Part shown: positions 1 through 8,330 of the stretch, piece after piece
Numbering within the stretch: the first letter of the stretch is position 1
Layout of the letters: each line of letters opens with the position of its first letter
Source: Oceanobacillus alkalisoli
GTDB taxonomy: Bacteria > Bacillota > Bacilli > Bacillales > Amphibacillaceae
Direction of reading: 5' to 3'
Assembly (NCBI RefSeq): GCF_021556485.1
Contig: NZ_JAKGBW010000017.1
Coordinates: 32,790-96,789, forward strand
Length of the DNA: 64,000 bases
Translations under genes and position numbers: made by a program
The notes under the pieces: model-generated
Told to the model about the DNA's origin: nothing
The model's database searches: none
Seen by the model: the letters and a program-made list of their open reading frames with translations, nothing else

Positions 1-419
1 GCCCGGGTTCTGTTACAACAGTTGCAGAAGTAGACGGCAAACTATTTTTTGGTTTATCGGGCAATCCCTCATCTTGTTATGTTGGCTTTGAATTGTACAC
101 TAGACCTGCAATCCGCAACCATTTACATACGAAGAATCCTTATTTAAAAAAGCTGACTGCCCAGCTTGGTACTGACTTTACTGCACCTAATCCATTTCAC
201 CGATTCGTCCGGGGAAAACTTATCTATGAAAGCGGAAATGTTATTGCTGTTCCAGTTGGTCTTGATAAGCCGAACATTGTCACATCTTTAGCAGAAGCAA
301 ATGTACTTATCGTGCTTCCTGGAAATAAAGAGGGATATGAAGCCGGAGAGCAAGTAATGGCTGTTCTACTTGCGGATCAGTCTGGAATCGCTTGGAACGA
401 CTGGTTGCGAAAAGAGTAA
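1..419 (+). CDS. moeA: Molybdopterin molybdenumtransferase MoeA (C-terminal part, cut by window edge)
   Basis: The reading frame is open from base 3 and its 5' part lies outside the window. MoeA inserts molybdate into adenylylated molybdopterin to finish molybdenum cofactor in the cytoplasm. The visible part begins with PGSVTTVAEVDGK and the family signature GLSGNPSSCYVGFEL (about residues 1-35 of the fragment), which is the MoeA/MogA-like fold with the substrate-contacting GLSGNP loop. The rest is the small C-terminal beta domain of MoeA, ending in WNDWLRKE. The stop is 14 bases before moaE, so the two are probably co-transcribed. Family assignment rests on the GLSGNP block and the moaE neighbour. 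Confidence 0.88.
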   Translation, partial: PGSVTTVAEVDGKLFFGLSGNPSSCYVGFELYTRPAIRNHLHTKNPYLKKLTAQLGTDFTAPNPFHRFVRGKLIYESGNVIAVPVGLDKPNIVTSLAEANVLIVLPGNKEGYEAGEQVMAVLLADQSGIAWNDWLRKE

Positions 420-433
420 TGAGGAGGCACAGC

Positions 434-895
434 ATGACGGAAAAAATGTTTGAAATCGTGAAAGATCCGATTGATACCGACGCTGTAATTCAGAAGGTAA
501 CACGCAGAGAAGCAGGAGCGATTACGACTTTTCTTGGAATCGCACGGGAATGGACACGGGGAAGAAAAACAATCTATCTTGAATATGATGCTTACATACC
601 AATGGCCGAAAAGAAACTTGCTGAAATAGGAGATGAAGTAAAAGAAAAATGGCCCGAAACGGAAGTCGCAGTCACTCACCGAATGGGACGTCTCGATATA
701 TCAGAAACTGCTGTATGTATCGCCGTCTCCTCCCCGCATCGTAAGGCCGCTTATGAAGCGAATGAATATGTCATTCAGCGAATCAAGCAGATTGTCCCGA
801 TTTGGAAAAAAGAACATTGGGAAGACGGTGAGACATGGATTGGTAATCAATTGGGGACCCAAGTTTATCCAGATGGCTCACCTGAGGAGGAATAA
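434..895 (+). CDS. moaE: Molybdopterin synthase catalytic subunit MoaE
   Basis: MoaE is the large subunit of molybdopterin synthase; with thiocarboxylated MoaD it adds two sulfurs to precursor Z. The 153-residue product is the usual length. It shows the MoaE blocks GAITTFLGIARE (near residue 28), YLEYDAY, HRMGRLDISETAV and VPIWKKEHWEDG, where the lysines of IWKKE correspond to the catalytic lysine region of the family. The start is ATG 434, 6 bases after GAGGAGGC; an earlier in-frame ATG at 392 lies inside moeA and has no such site. In many Bacillaceae moaD follows directly, but here it does not: the next gene is an aldehyde dehydrogenase, so MoaD must be encoded elsewhere. Confidence 0.93.
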   Translation: MTEKMFEIVKDPIDTDAVIQKVTRREAGAITTFLGIAREWTRGRKTIYLEYDAYIPMAEKKLAEIGDEVKEKWPETEVAVTHRMGRLDISETAVCIAVSSPHRKAAYEANEYVIQRIKQIVPIWKKEHWEDGETWIGNQLGTQVYPDGSPEEE

Positions 896-983
896 ATAAA
901 GAGATTTCTAAATGTTTAATGAAAGTGTGGAAGGGAAATTCAATATCGGATGTTCAAATACGATGAAAAGGAGCGGACAAAAC

Positions 984-2378
984 ATGGCAGAAAGTATAAA
1001 AGTACTTAATCCAGCTACAGGTGAATTAGTGGAAGAGGTAACAGTGGATACAGAAGAAGAAATTCAAGCAAAACTGGAAAAAGTTGCAGATGGGTTCGCG
1101 AAATGGAAGAAAGTTAACGCACATGAGCGAGCACGTTTGCTTCGAAAATGGTCTGAAAAGGTACTGGAGCAGAAGGAAGAAATTGCTCGAGTGATGACGC
1201 TCGAAAGTGGGAAACCACTATCTGAGTCCCTCGGAGAAGTTGAATATGCTACAAGCTATATTGATTGGTTTGCAGAAGAAGCAAAACGGATTTACGGAAG
1301 AACTGTTCCAGCAAATACCGAGTCCAAACGGATTCTCGTTACCCGCCAGCCAATCGGAGTAGTCGCAGCAATTACACCATGGAACTTCCCGGCAGCCATG
1401 ATGACAAGGAAAGCTGCACCGGCTCTTGCGGCAGGTTGTACATTCATCGTAAAACCGGCAAGTGAAACTCCACTTACGACGATGAAGTTGATTGACCTGG
1501 CATATGAAGCAGGAATTCCAAAAGATGCAGTTCAATATGTCAATGGTTCTGGAAGAACGGTTGGTGAGATTTTTACAAATAGTTCCTTGGTGAAGAAAAT
1601 TACATTCACCGGTTCGACTCCAATTGGAAAGCAATTGATCAAGCAAAGTGCCGATTCGGTAAAACACGTATCAATGGAACTCGGTGGACATGCCCCGCTC
1701 ATCGTTACGAAAGATGCCGACCTTGATATCGCAGTACCGCAAACTATTCTCTCTAAGTTCCGTAATGCTGGCCAAACTTGCATTTGTGCAAATCGGGTGC
1801 TCGTTGCAAAGGAGATTGCTGACGAATTCGCTGACAGGCTTGTAAAAGAAGTGGAGAAATTAAAAGTCGGAAATGGACTGGAAGAAGGTACGCAAATCGG
1901 CCCGGTCATCAACGGGGACGGCTTTAAAAAAGTTGTCGGCCAGATTGATGACGCTGTTCGAAAAGGTGCTGAAGTACTAGCAGGTAATAAATTCGATAAA
2001 GATGATGATAAAGGCTATTACTTCATCTATCCTACCGTTCTGAAACAAGTGACTGGTGAAATGGATATCATGCAGGAGGAAACTTTTGGCCCAGTGCTTC
2101 CGATTACGGTGTTTGATACGGTCGAAGAAGCGGTTGCTATTGCGAACGACACACCATTCGGTTTAGCGGCTTATTTCTTTACAAATGATTACCGGACAGG
2201 CACGTATTTGCATGAGCATCTCACCTTTGGTGTCATCGGTTGGAATGATGGTGCCCCGTCTGCTGCACATGCCCCGTTCGGTGGGTTGAAGGAAAGCGGA
2301 ATCGGTAAAGAGGGTGGACTTGAAGGTATTGAACCATATTTAGAAACAAAATATTTATCCATCGGTGGATTGGAATAA
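984..2378 (+). CDS. gabD: NAD(P)-dependent succinate-semialdehyde dehydrogenase (GabD-like aldehyde dehydrogenase)
   Basis: The 464-residue aldehyde dehydrogenase has [13 protein letters not shown] (cofactor/substrate channel), FTGSTPIGK (Rossmann loop), ELGGHAP with the general-base Glu, [11 protein letters not shown] with the catalytic Cys, and EETFGPVLP. The C-terminal block [15 protein letters not shown] and the overall length fit the GabD branch, which oxidises succinate semialdehyde to succinate. The start is ATG 984 behind AAAAGGAGCGG at 966-976; the longer version from 912 adds 24 residues with no family match. It stands alone between moaE and a small membrane protein. Substrate is inferred from family resemblance and could be another short aldehyde. 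Confidence 0.85.
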   Translation: MAESIKVLNPATGELVEEVTVDTEEEIQAKLEKVADGFAKWKKVNAHERARLLRKWSEKVLEQKEEIARVMTLESGKPLSESLGEVEYATSYIDWFAEEAKRIYGRTVPANTESKRILVTRQPIGVVAAITPWNFPAAMMTRKAAPALAAGCTFIVKPASETPLTTMKLIDLAYEAGIPKDAVQYVNGSGRTVGEIFTNSSLVKKITFTGSTPIGKQLIKQSADSVKHVSMELGGHAPLIVTKDADLDIAVPQTILSKFRNAGQTCICANRVLVAKEIADEFADRLVKEVEKLKVGNGLEEGTQIGPVINGDGFKKVVGQIDDAVRKGAEVLAGNKFDKDDDKGYYFIYPTVLKQVTGEMDIMQEETFGPVLPITVFDTVEEAVAIANDTPFGLAAYFFTNDYRTGTYLHEHLTFGVIGWNDGAPSAAHAPFGGLKESGIGKEGGLEGIEPYLETKYLSIGGLE

Positions 2379-2383
2379 ATACC

Positions 2384-2413
2384 AAAAAAGGGTGAGCAAC
2401 CCCACCCCTTTCT
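2384..2413 (+). terminator. Probable intrinsic terminator after gabD
   Basis: A-rich GGGTG pairs with CACCC around a short loop, with one bulged C, followed by CTTTCT. It is a moderate hairpin placed 6 bases after the gabD stop. Confidence 0.5.
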
Positions 2414-2491
2414 ATTGTAAATCTCCCCTCCAATATGCACACAGACATTCGGGAATCCTGTTGCATATTCTGGAAGGGAAGGAGGGATAGC

Positions 2492-2692
2492 ATGAGAGAA
2501 AGGTTAAACTGGTTGCTCGCAGCGATTGTTTCGGGATTTGCGTTAATCGGTTTAGGATATCTTATTCCAGAAGAATATTCCACACTGGGAACTGTCCTCT
2601 TCATTGCGGGGACAATTGCCGTTGTTATTTTTGCACCAACGATCATCATAAAAACGTTATCCGGGCTGTTAAAAGGACATGCAAACCGGTAA
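2492..2692 (+). CDS. Small two-helix membrane protein of unknown function
   Basis: The 66-residue product starts MRERLNWLLAAIVSG and contains two hydrophobic helices (about residues 7-25 and 33-54) joined by a short polar turn with PEEYS. It ends in a basic tail, so both termini are probably cytoplasmic. The start is ATG 2492 after the purine-rich GGAAGGGAAGGAGGG stretch; an upstream in-frame start at 2435 lacks a site. I do not recognise the family. It lies between two terminators, so it is likely a single-gene transcript. Confidence 0.65.
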   Translation: MRERLNWLLAAIVSGFALIGLGYLIPEEYSTLGTVLFIAGTIAVVIFAPTIIIKTLSGLLKGHANR

Positions 2693-2722
2693 ACTGGAAT
2701 CAGGTTATTAAATCTAGTAAAG

Positions 2723-2758
2723 AGGACGTTCGGGGAATTCTCCTGAACGTCCTTTTTT
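2723..2758 (+). terminator. Strong intrinsic terminator
   Basis: A perfect 9-bp stem (AGGACGTTC at 2723-2731 with GAACGTCCT at 2745-2753) with extra GG/CC pairing inside is followed by six T. It closes the small membrane protein transcript. Confidence 0.85.
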
Positions 2759-2802
2759 GTAGTATAATAAATTGTATCAGTCTATAAATAAGGAGTGTTT
2801 AC

Positions 2803-4008
2803 GTGAATAAAAAAGATATTGCCAGTTTCCGCAGGCAGTTAAAGCCGGAAAATGATCTATTGAAAATAAATGAAGTGTTTAACGTATATATTATGAAAGA
2901 ATCAAGTGAAATCTATCATCAGGAGAACACCCCGTTTGAAATGCTGGAGAGGGAACAACAGGAATTGTTCATGAATAATTTTAAAAAAGTGCTTGCAGGC
3001 CAATTAGATCGGAAACTGTTTGAATTGAAATTTGTTCATGAAGCAGAAAACAGCACCCAATTACTTCTTCATCAAGGGGTATTGACCGAACATAGTGAAA
3101 CATGGAGAAACCGCATGGTGCAAATTGTTGAGAAAATGCTCGAAGTGAAGCAGTATGACGAAGATATTATCGTCACTTTCACGAAAGGTGAATATATGAA
3201 GACGGTAAAGCCGATTAGTGAAGAGACCGAAGAGAGTGAACGGGATAAAGTCTATTCTCATTTCTTTATTATGTGTACAATCAATACGACCCAAGATCCC
3301 AGGAAAGAATTGGCATTCGATTATGTGGAAAAAGAATTCAAATACAATATCGAAGTCGATCCGATTATTGATTTGAATGCCCCGATAGGCGGGTTCTTGT
3401 TCCCGACCTTTACCGATGGTGTATCTGATGTGAACCGTGTTCTTTATTCAACTGGGAAATCAAAAGAACTAGATTTCTCATTTATTGAAGATGTTCTGAA
3501 TGCAGAAGAAATCATGACTGCTGAAGAAGATAAGATTGTATTTGAAGAAATTGTTAAAGATGTGGCTGGTGAACAGTTTACGACCGCTACCCTCGCAAAT
3601 GTCTATGATGAGATCCAGCAGGTGATTGAAGAGACGGATCCGGATGATACACCGAAGCTCGATTACCGGGATATGGAAGCTGTTTTAAGTAGCAGCGGGA
3701 TAAAGGATGTGCAGCCGGAAGCTGTGGAAGAAGCCTTTAAAAAAGTAATCAATGATGAGAAATTTGAACTGAAGGCAAACAATGTTGTTCCAAATTATAA
3801 CTCCAAGTCGATTAAAATCAAAACGAAAGCTGCTGATTTAAAAGTTAGTCCAAGTGAATTGCGTTATATACGCCAAATGCGGCTCGACGGAAAACTTTGT
3901 CTCGTTATCGAACTGGAAGAAAATACGGTAATTGAAGGCTTTGAAATTATTGAAGAAGATTTGGGAGTACGGGATCCGGAAAAAGAACCGGATGAATCAA
4001 CGGTATGA
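2803..4008 (+). CDS. DUF4317 domain-containing protein
   Basis: The 401-residue cytoplasmic protein begins MNKKDIASFRRQLKPEND, which I recognise as the opening of the DUF4317 family found across Firmicutes. Role unknown. No signal peptide or membrane segment is visible. The middle is rich in Asp/Glu, and the C-terminal half has a KSIKIKTKAADLKVSPSELRY block that may be a small basic domain. The start is GTG 2803 behind AGGAGTG at 2791-2797. A TATAAT-like -10 lies at 2762-2767. It is monocistronic, with strong terminators on both sides. Confidence 0.8.
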   Translation: MNKKDIASFRRQLKPENDLLKINEVFNVYIMKESSEIYHQENTPFEMLEREQQELFMNNFKKVLAGQLDRKLFELKFVHEAENSTQLLLHQGVLTEHSETWRNRMVQIVEKMLEVKQYDEDIIVTFTKGEYMKTVKPISEETEESERDKVYSHFFIMCTINTTQDPRKELAFDYVEKEFKYNIEVDPIIDLNAPIGGFLFPTFTDGVSDVNRVLYSTGKSKELDFSFIEDVLNAEEIMTAEEDKIVFEEIVKDVAGEQFTTATLANVYDEIQQVIEETDPDDTPKLDYRDMEAVLSSSGIKDVQPEAVEEAFKKVINDEKFELKANNVVPNYNSKSIKIKTKAADLKVSPSELRYIRQMRLDGKLCLVIELEENTVIEGFEIIEEDLGVRDPEKEPDESTV

Positions 4009-4020
4009 TAGTTAAAATTA

Positions 4021-4061
4021 AAAAAGGTTGAGTTTCCTATTTCAGGAAACTCAACCTTTTT
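4021..4061 (+). terminator. Strong intrinsic terminator after the DUF4317 gene
   Basis: An 18-bp stem (AAAAAGGTTGAGTTTCCT paired with AGGAAACTCAACCTTTTT) around a 5-base loop. It is A-rich on one side and T-rich on the other, so it could work in both directions. Confidence 0.92.
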
Positions 4062-4090
4062 GTTAGCTAGAAAATACTGTAGATAACTAA

Positions 4091-4451
4091 AATTGCTAGG
4101 CTAGCCACGTCGGCTCTGCGCCCAGCAACTAGTAGATCTTTTGGTGGGGCGAGCAGTGACTTCACACTCCTCCAATCGATAAAGAAGACTTAGCCGTTCG
4201 GTCTTTGTGAGGCTTAGTCGCACTTATACCCTTGTGGTGAAAGTCAACATCGGCTCATAACGAAAGGAGGGCCGTTTAAATTCGGGCTAAAGCCCAACTC
4301 ACGTCTACCCCTTAAGGGGCATGTTTCCTTTATCTCCCTTCCGGTAAAAAAGAGGTTCGATTAAGTTCGCCTCTTCCTGGGGCAACATCGAACTACCTCC
4401 CATCCTGGGAGGCACAGTTTGTACGTTGCTGAACGGGCGCTTCCGCCTTTG
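4091..4451. repeat. Structured intergenic repeat, family R2, long copy
   Basis: This 360-bp gene-free stretch is packed with small hairpins: GGGC-taaa-GCCC, CCCC-ttaa-GGGG, CCTCCCA-tcc-TGGGAGG and GGCG-cttc-CGCC. It has no convincing reading frame. Its right end (AGTTTGTACGTTGCTG at 4416-4431 and GGCGCTTCCGCCTTTG at 4436-4451) recurs almost exactly at 17036-17051 and 17111-17126. It does not resemble tmRNA, RNase P RNA or 6S RNA as I know them. It is probably a dispersed non-autonomous element; a structured RNA is the alternative. The strand is unknown. It abuts the stop of the BCCT gene. Confidence 0.6.
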
Positions 4452-4454
4452 TTC

Positions 4455-5924
4455 TCATACTTCTTTATTCAACGCTTTATACAAAGCAAATATCATTAAA
4501 ATCATAATGAAGGAGAAGGGCAGTGCCGCGATGATGATTGTATTTTGCAAGGCGCTGAGACCTCCTACATAAAGAAGAATGATTGCTACCGCAGATTGCG
4601 CAATTCCCCAGGTGACTTTAACGGTATTAGGCGGAGTAAGTGAGCCTTTCGTTGTCTGCATACCAAGGACAAATGTTGCCGAATCCGCTGATGTAATAAA
4701 GAACGATGCAATTAAAACAATCGCTATAATAGAAAGAAGCGTCGACATCGGAAGCTGGTCGAACATATTGAATAATACGAGTTCCGTTGCAAAGCCAGAC
4801 AAGTCGAAACCACTATCTTGGATATTTCCAGCTGTTGTTCCGAATGCTGCGTACCAGATGGCGATAAACAAGGTCGGGACAATCATGACCCCTAAAATGA
4901 ATTCCCTAATGGTACGCCCACGGGAGACTCTTGCGATAAACATACCGACAAATGGTGCCCAGGATACCCACCATGCCCAGTAAAATATGGTCCAGCCGTC
5001 AAGCCAAGCACGGTTGTCAGAAGCAAGGGGTGCGGTTGTAAAGCTCATCCCAATCAAGTTTTGCATATACAATCCAATTGTTTCCGTGAACATATTCATA
5101 ATGAGAACAGTCGGTCCAATTGCGATAACAATTATTAAAAGAATAACAGCTAAAACAATATTCGTATTGGATAAATATTTAATCCCTCGGCTTAATCCAG
5201 ACCAAGCGGATATCATGAATAGAGCTGTTACAACAATTACAATTAATAATTGTGAAATAAATCCTACTTCAATTCCAAATAAATGTGATAACCCGCCATT
5301 AATTTGTACTGCACCAAATCCAAGAGAAGTTGCGACACCAAATACGGTTGCAAATACAGACAGTACATCTACAAATGTCCCGAATGGGCCATCCATCTTA
5401 TCGCCAAAGAGCGGCTTCAATGTTGAGGAGATCAAACCGGGCTGACCTTTTCTGAATTGGAAAAAGGCAAGCGACAAAGCAACGACGCCATACATTGCCC
5501 AAACATGAATTCCCCAGTGGAAGTAAGAATAAACAAGTGCATCTTTAAAAGCTGCACCTGATCCGACTTCTGCATTGGGAGCATCCACAATATAGTGAAA
5601 TAGTGGCTCTGCGGACCCATAGAAGACAAGCCCGATTCCCATACCAGCGGAAAAAAGCATGCCAATCCACGTAACGGTGGAAAAGTCAGGCCTATCATGG
5701 TCTCGGCCAAGACGAATTTTGCCAAACCGGCTAAATGCAATTAATATTGCTACAATGACGAGGGCTGACATGAGCAACATATAATACCAACCGAATGTTG
5801 TAGAAACAAAAGCTTGAACCCGGCTAGTTAAATCTTCAAATTCTGTTGGGAACACAGCTCCCAAAATAACCATAATAACGACAATTGCCAGTGCTATGTA
5901 AAACACTTTTGAAACTTTCTTCAT
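4455..5924 (-). CDS. BCCT-family glycine betaine/choline-type transporter (OpuD-like)
   Basis: The 489-residue secondary transporter has about 12 membrane helices. Family markers are GMGIGLVFYGSAEPLFHY (near residue 100) and the tryptophan-rich block FYWAWWVSWAPFVGMFIARVSRGR split over helix 8, where compatible solute binds in betaine carriers. Such proteins take up glycine betaine with sodium under osmotic stress, which fits a halotolerant host. The start is the ATG at 5924, preceded by TAAGGGAGG; earlier in-frame codons add an unrelated hydrophobic leader and are rejected. A TATAAT -10 lies at 5965-5970 on this strand. Substrate choice among betaine, choline or ectoine cannot be decided from sequence alone. 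Confidence 0.9.
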   Translation of the reverse strand: MKKVSKVFYIALAIVVIMVILGAVFPTEFEDLTSRVQAFVSTTFGWYYMLLMSALVIVAILIAFSRFGKIRLGRDHDRPDFSTVTWIGMLFSAGMGIGLVFYGSAEPLFHYIVDAPNAEVGSGAAFKDALVYSYFHWGIHVWAMYGVVALSLAFFQFRKGQPGLISSTLKPLFGDKMDGPFGTFVDVLSVFATVFGVATSLGFGAVQINGGLSHLFGIEVGFISQLLIVIVVTALFMISAWSGLSRGIKYLSNTNIVLAVILLIIVIAIGPTVLIMNMFTETIGLYMQNLIGMSFTTAPLASDNRAWLDGWTIFYWAWWVSWAPFVGMFIARVSRGRTIREFILGVMIVPTLFIAIWYAAFGTTAGNIQDSGFDLSGFATELVLFNMFDQLPMSTLLSIIAIVLIASFFITSADSATFVLGMQTTKGSLTPPNTVKVTWGIAQSAVAIILLYVGGLSALQNTIIIAALPFSFIMILMIFALYKALNKEV

Positions 5925-6462
5925 ATTTCCTCCCTTAAGATATAAAATAAAATACATGCGTTCTATTATACCCATAATAAAATAAAATGAAACCCGAATC
6001 AGGTAATTCTTACATAAATGATGGAGCGTGCAGAGAAGAGAAACTTCGGCTGTCGAACATGGAATAGTAATTAACACTTGAATAGATAGTAAAAGTTTCG
6101 CTAAATGAAATGGATTTCTTTATAGAAAAGTAAAAAATAGGAGGATTTTAAATTTGTTGTCTGATTTCCGACATGATTCGACGAAATTCTTTGGGAAAAT
6201 TGAATAACTTTTGCGGGAATCGATTTTTCTCGACAAAAAAACAGAGGAAAAACCAAAAATTGCTTTTTGACGAATTGTTTTTTATTTATTATCTTTGGGG
6301 TGAGAGATTGGTTGAGGGGTACTCCCACCCCCAATATAAATCATCATGGAGAGGATCTATTATTTACGAATGCTCCTTCCCCTACAAAAACGATAGACCT
6401 CCTCCATGAATACTCATGCTAGTCCCCTCTATATTGGCTTACTTTTCCCTCGACCATCCCAA
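5925..6462. other. Gene-free stretch between the BCCT and EamA genes
   Basis: No supported gene was found. A TATAAT-like promoter for the BCCT gene lies near 5965. An AGGAGG at 6141-6146 is followed by a TTG that opens only 17 codons. A weak hairpin (TTGGGGTG with CACCCCCAA) spans about 6295-6335. A 78-codon open frame at 6173-6409 has biased, low-complexity composition and no ribosome binding site. Confidence 0.5.
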
Positions 6463-7380
6463 TTAGATTTTCGGCCTTATATTAACGATAATGATTCCGA
6501 GTGCAACGAGGGCAAGAGCAAATAGGATTGCCGGCGTAAGGCTTTCTCCAGGAACTAAAATCGTTGATAAAATAGAGCCTGACACAGGGACAATGAACTT
6601 ATACATTGTAATTTCTCCTGCAGGGTTATATTTTAGTAAGGAGTACCAGAGCGCAAAAGCAACAGAAGAAAGCAAGGCGGAGTAAATAAATAATCCCCAG
6701 CCGAAAGGAGTGAAAACCATTGCGTTCTCCCCGAGCTGTGGAAAACCGATGAGTAATAATACGATTGCTCCTAGAGTGAACTGCCACCCTGTTATTGCAA
6801 ATGGATGAATTCCTTTAGCGAGTTCTTTTGCCATAATCGTGGCAACAGCACTTGTTACACCAGATAAAATCATATAACCTTCGCCAGTAAACGTGAACTG
6901 GAATGAAAAGCCTTGTCCCCAGTTGGCGACGATAATGCCTCCAAATCCTGCTAGAAGTCCAATTGCTTTTTGGGTTGTCATCTTATCATTTACATAAAAG
7001 TAATGCGCCAATAGAACAGTGAAAAATGTTCCGCTTGAATTCAGGATTGCTCCTTGCATCCCGGTAACATTGGCCAGTCCGTTATAAAAGAAGAAATATT
7101 GCAGGGCAGTCTGGACAATGCCGAGAATAAGCAGAACCATTAGCTGCTTTTTTGTGACAAATAATTGTTTGTAGTTACTCACCATAAGAAAACCAAGTAC
7201 AATAAGTCCTGCGAGTAAAAATCGCAGTCCGGCAAAAACAATTTTAGCAATAATGTCGTCTGACGCAATTTGAAATTCATCATAACTTATTTTAAGTACA
7301 GGGAATGCACTTCCCCATAATAATGAACAAAATACAGCAATGGCCACGACCGACCATTTTTTCTTTAAAAATACTTGCAT
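6463..7380 (-). CDS. EamA/DMT-superfamily transporter
   Basis: The 305-residue protein has ten predicted membrane helices in two repeated five-helix halves, the EamA arrangement of drug/metabolite exporters. The first helix carries the SLLWGSAFPVLK block and the second repeat carries YMILSGVTSAVATIMAKELAKG, both typical. The start is the ATG at 7380, behind AGAGGTTG. It is a single gene. Substrate unknown; family members export amino acids, nucleosides or metabolites. Confidence 0.85.
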   Translation of the reverse strand: MQVFLKKKWSVVAIAVFCSLLWGSAFPVLKISYDEFQIASDDIIAKIVFAGLRFLLAGLIVLGFLMVSNYKQLFVTKKQLMVLLILGIVQTALQYFFFYNGLANVTGMQGAILNSSGTFFTVLLAHYFYVNDKMTTQKAIGLLAGFGGIIVANWGQGFSFQFTFTGEGYMILSGVTSAVATIMAKELAKGIHPFAITGWQFTLGAIVLLLIGFPQLGENAMVFTPFGWGLFIYSALLSSVAFALWYSLLKYNPAGEITMYKFIVPVSGSILSTILVPGESLTPAILFALALVALGIIIVNIRPKI

Positions 7381-7440
7381 TTATACAACCTCTAATCCAA
7401 AAAAATGAGGGCCAATTAGACTGTATCTAACTGACCCGTT

Positions 7441-7600
7441 TTTATCACGCATTAACGGTCTGTAATCTCCCCACTTCTAAAGATAAGGGAAACCCAACAT
7501 GTGAAGATGGAGATAAACAGTCCGTAAATCCCTGATTCTGTTCAACTAACATTCCGTGAAGGAGGTAAGGAAACTCCCACGGAATGAAGTTTCACTTTAT
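7441..7600. repeat. Intergenic repeat, family R3, long copy
   Basis: A gene-free 160-bp element that starts TTTATCACGCATTAACGG and ends GAAGTTTCACTTTAT. The same two ends, with 18 of 25 and 14 of 15 bases matching, enclose only about 15 bp at 20681-20734. A hairpin with CATTCCGTG/CACGGAATG arms (about 7548-7584) lies inside. It sits just after the lipoprotein gene and may act as its 3' hairpin. Confidence 0.5.
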
Positions 7601-8145
7601 TAATCTTTAACTTTTACTGGAATAATTAATTCGTTTTGTCTGGATCCATCTTTTGCACTTTCTTCATAAAGTACAATCAATCCAGTATCATTGGCAACTT
7701 CGTCAAATGAAATTGTTATTTCAAACTCGCCCCATTCAGGAGCACCTTGACTTGCCGTTACAAATCCTTCGGCAAGGATGTTATGGCCGTCTTCAAATTC
7801 ATAGGAAACGTTTGCCTCAAATACCCGTGCTTCTCCGCGGACAATAAATTCATTAGCAACAACACTGTCGGGTGCAGGCTCAAATACCTTAAAGGCATCA
7901 TTTTCCGCAACGATATCCATTCCATCAGAAGCATTACCTGAATTTGCTTCCTCTTCCGTATCTTCTTCTGCTGCTTCCCTATTCTCTGTTGTATCCTCTT
8001 CCGTTCCCTCATCTTCTGCGACATCTTCCTGTTCAGGTTCATCTTGTTGTTCTGTATCCGAACCAACTTCATTTCCACCACAAGCACTCAGGAAAAGTAC
8101 CCCAAAAAGAGTAATTGTAAAGAAAGTCAATCGCACCTTTTTCAT
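7600..8145 (-). CDS. Lipoprotein with Gmad2 (spore-germination immunoglobulin-like) domain
   Basis: The 181-residue product has a lipoprotein signal (lipobox LSAC with Cys 22), so it is anchored on the outer face of the membrane. Residues 27-75 form a very acidic Glu/Asp/Thr linker. Residues 78-181 (FKVFEPAPDSVVANEFIVRGEARVFE split over two strands, ending in ELIIPVKV) match the Gmad2 immunoglobulin-like domain known from bacterial spore-germination proteins. The start is the ATG at 8145 behind GGAGGGAAAAGG. The domain suggests a cell-surface or spore-envelope role; the exact function is not known. It is monocistronic. Confidence 0.8.
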   Translation of the reverse strand: MKKVRLTFFTITLFGVLFLSACGGNEVGSDTEQQDEPEQEDVAEDEGTEEDTTENREAAEEDTEEEANSGNASDGMDIVAENDAFKVFEPAPDSVVANEFIVRGEARVFEANVSYEFEDGHNILAEGFVTASQGAPEWGEFEITISFDEVANDTGLIVLYEESAKDGSRQNELIIPVKVKD

Positions 8146-8263
8146 TGCCTTTTCCCTCCAAAATTATGACTTATTGCTTCTTTATTATATATCATTTAAG
8201 GACAATCTTAAAGCGAGGCACTCAGCAGGAAGTTTGAATCAAGTGAGAAACGAATGCAAGGAC

Positions 8264-8306
8264 TTGCCGTTTCAAGATTTAATATTTATAATGATTGTTA
8301 TTATAA
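8264..8306 (+). promoter_or_regulatory. metA promoter with overlapping palindrome
   Basis: TTGCCG at 8264-8269 and TATAAT at 8287-8292 are 17 bp apart, a good sigma-A arrangement. TTATAAT (8286-8292) is mirrored by ATTATAA (8300-8306), a perfect 7-7-7 inverted repeat covering the -10 and the likely start point, so it could be an operator. Confidence 0.6.
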
Positions 8307-8330
8307 AAAAACAGAGGGGAGACGTGTGGA

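Noticed and set aside
4091-4451. A possible tmRNA, RNase P RNA or 6S RNA
   Set aside because: None of the conserved words of those RNAs (such as the tmRNA tag and tRNA-like end) are present on either strand, and its end recurs as a repeat.
6140-6409. AGGAGG with TTG start, and a 78-codon open frame
   Set aside because: The TTG frame stops after 17 codons and the longer frame has no ribosome binding site or recognisable sequence.
8286-8306. A Fur or PerR box before metA
   Set aside because: The arms are 7 bp apart instead of the single base of the 7-1-7 Fur-type boxes, so only an unnamed palindrome is claimed.
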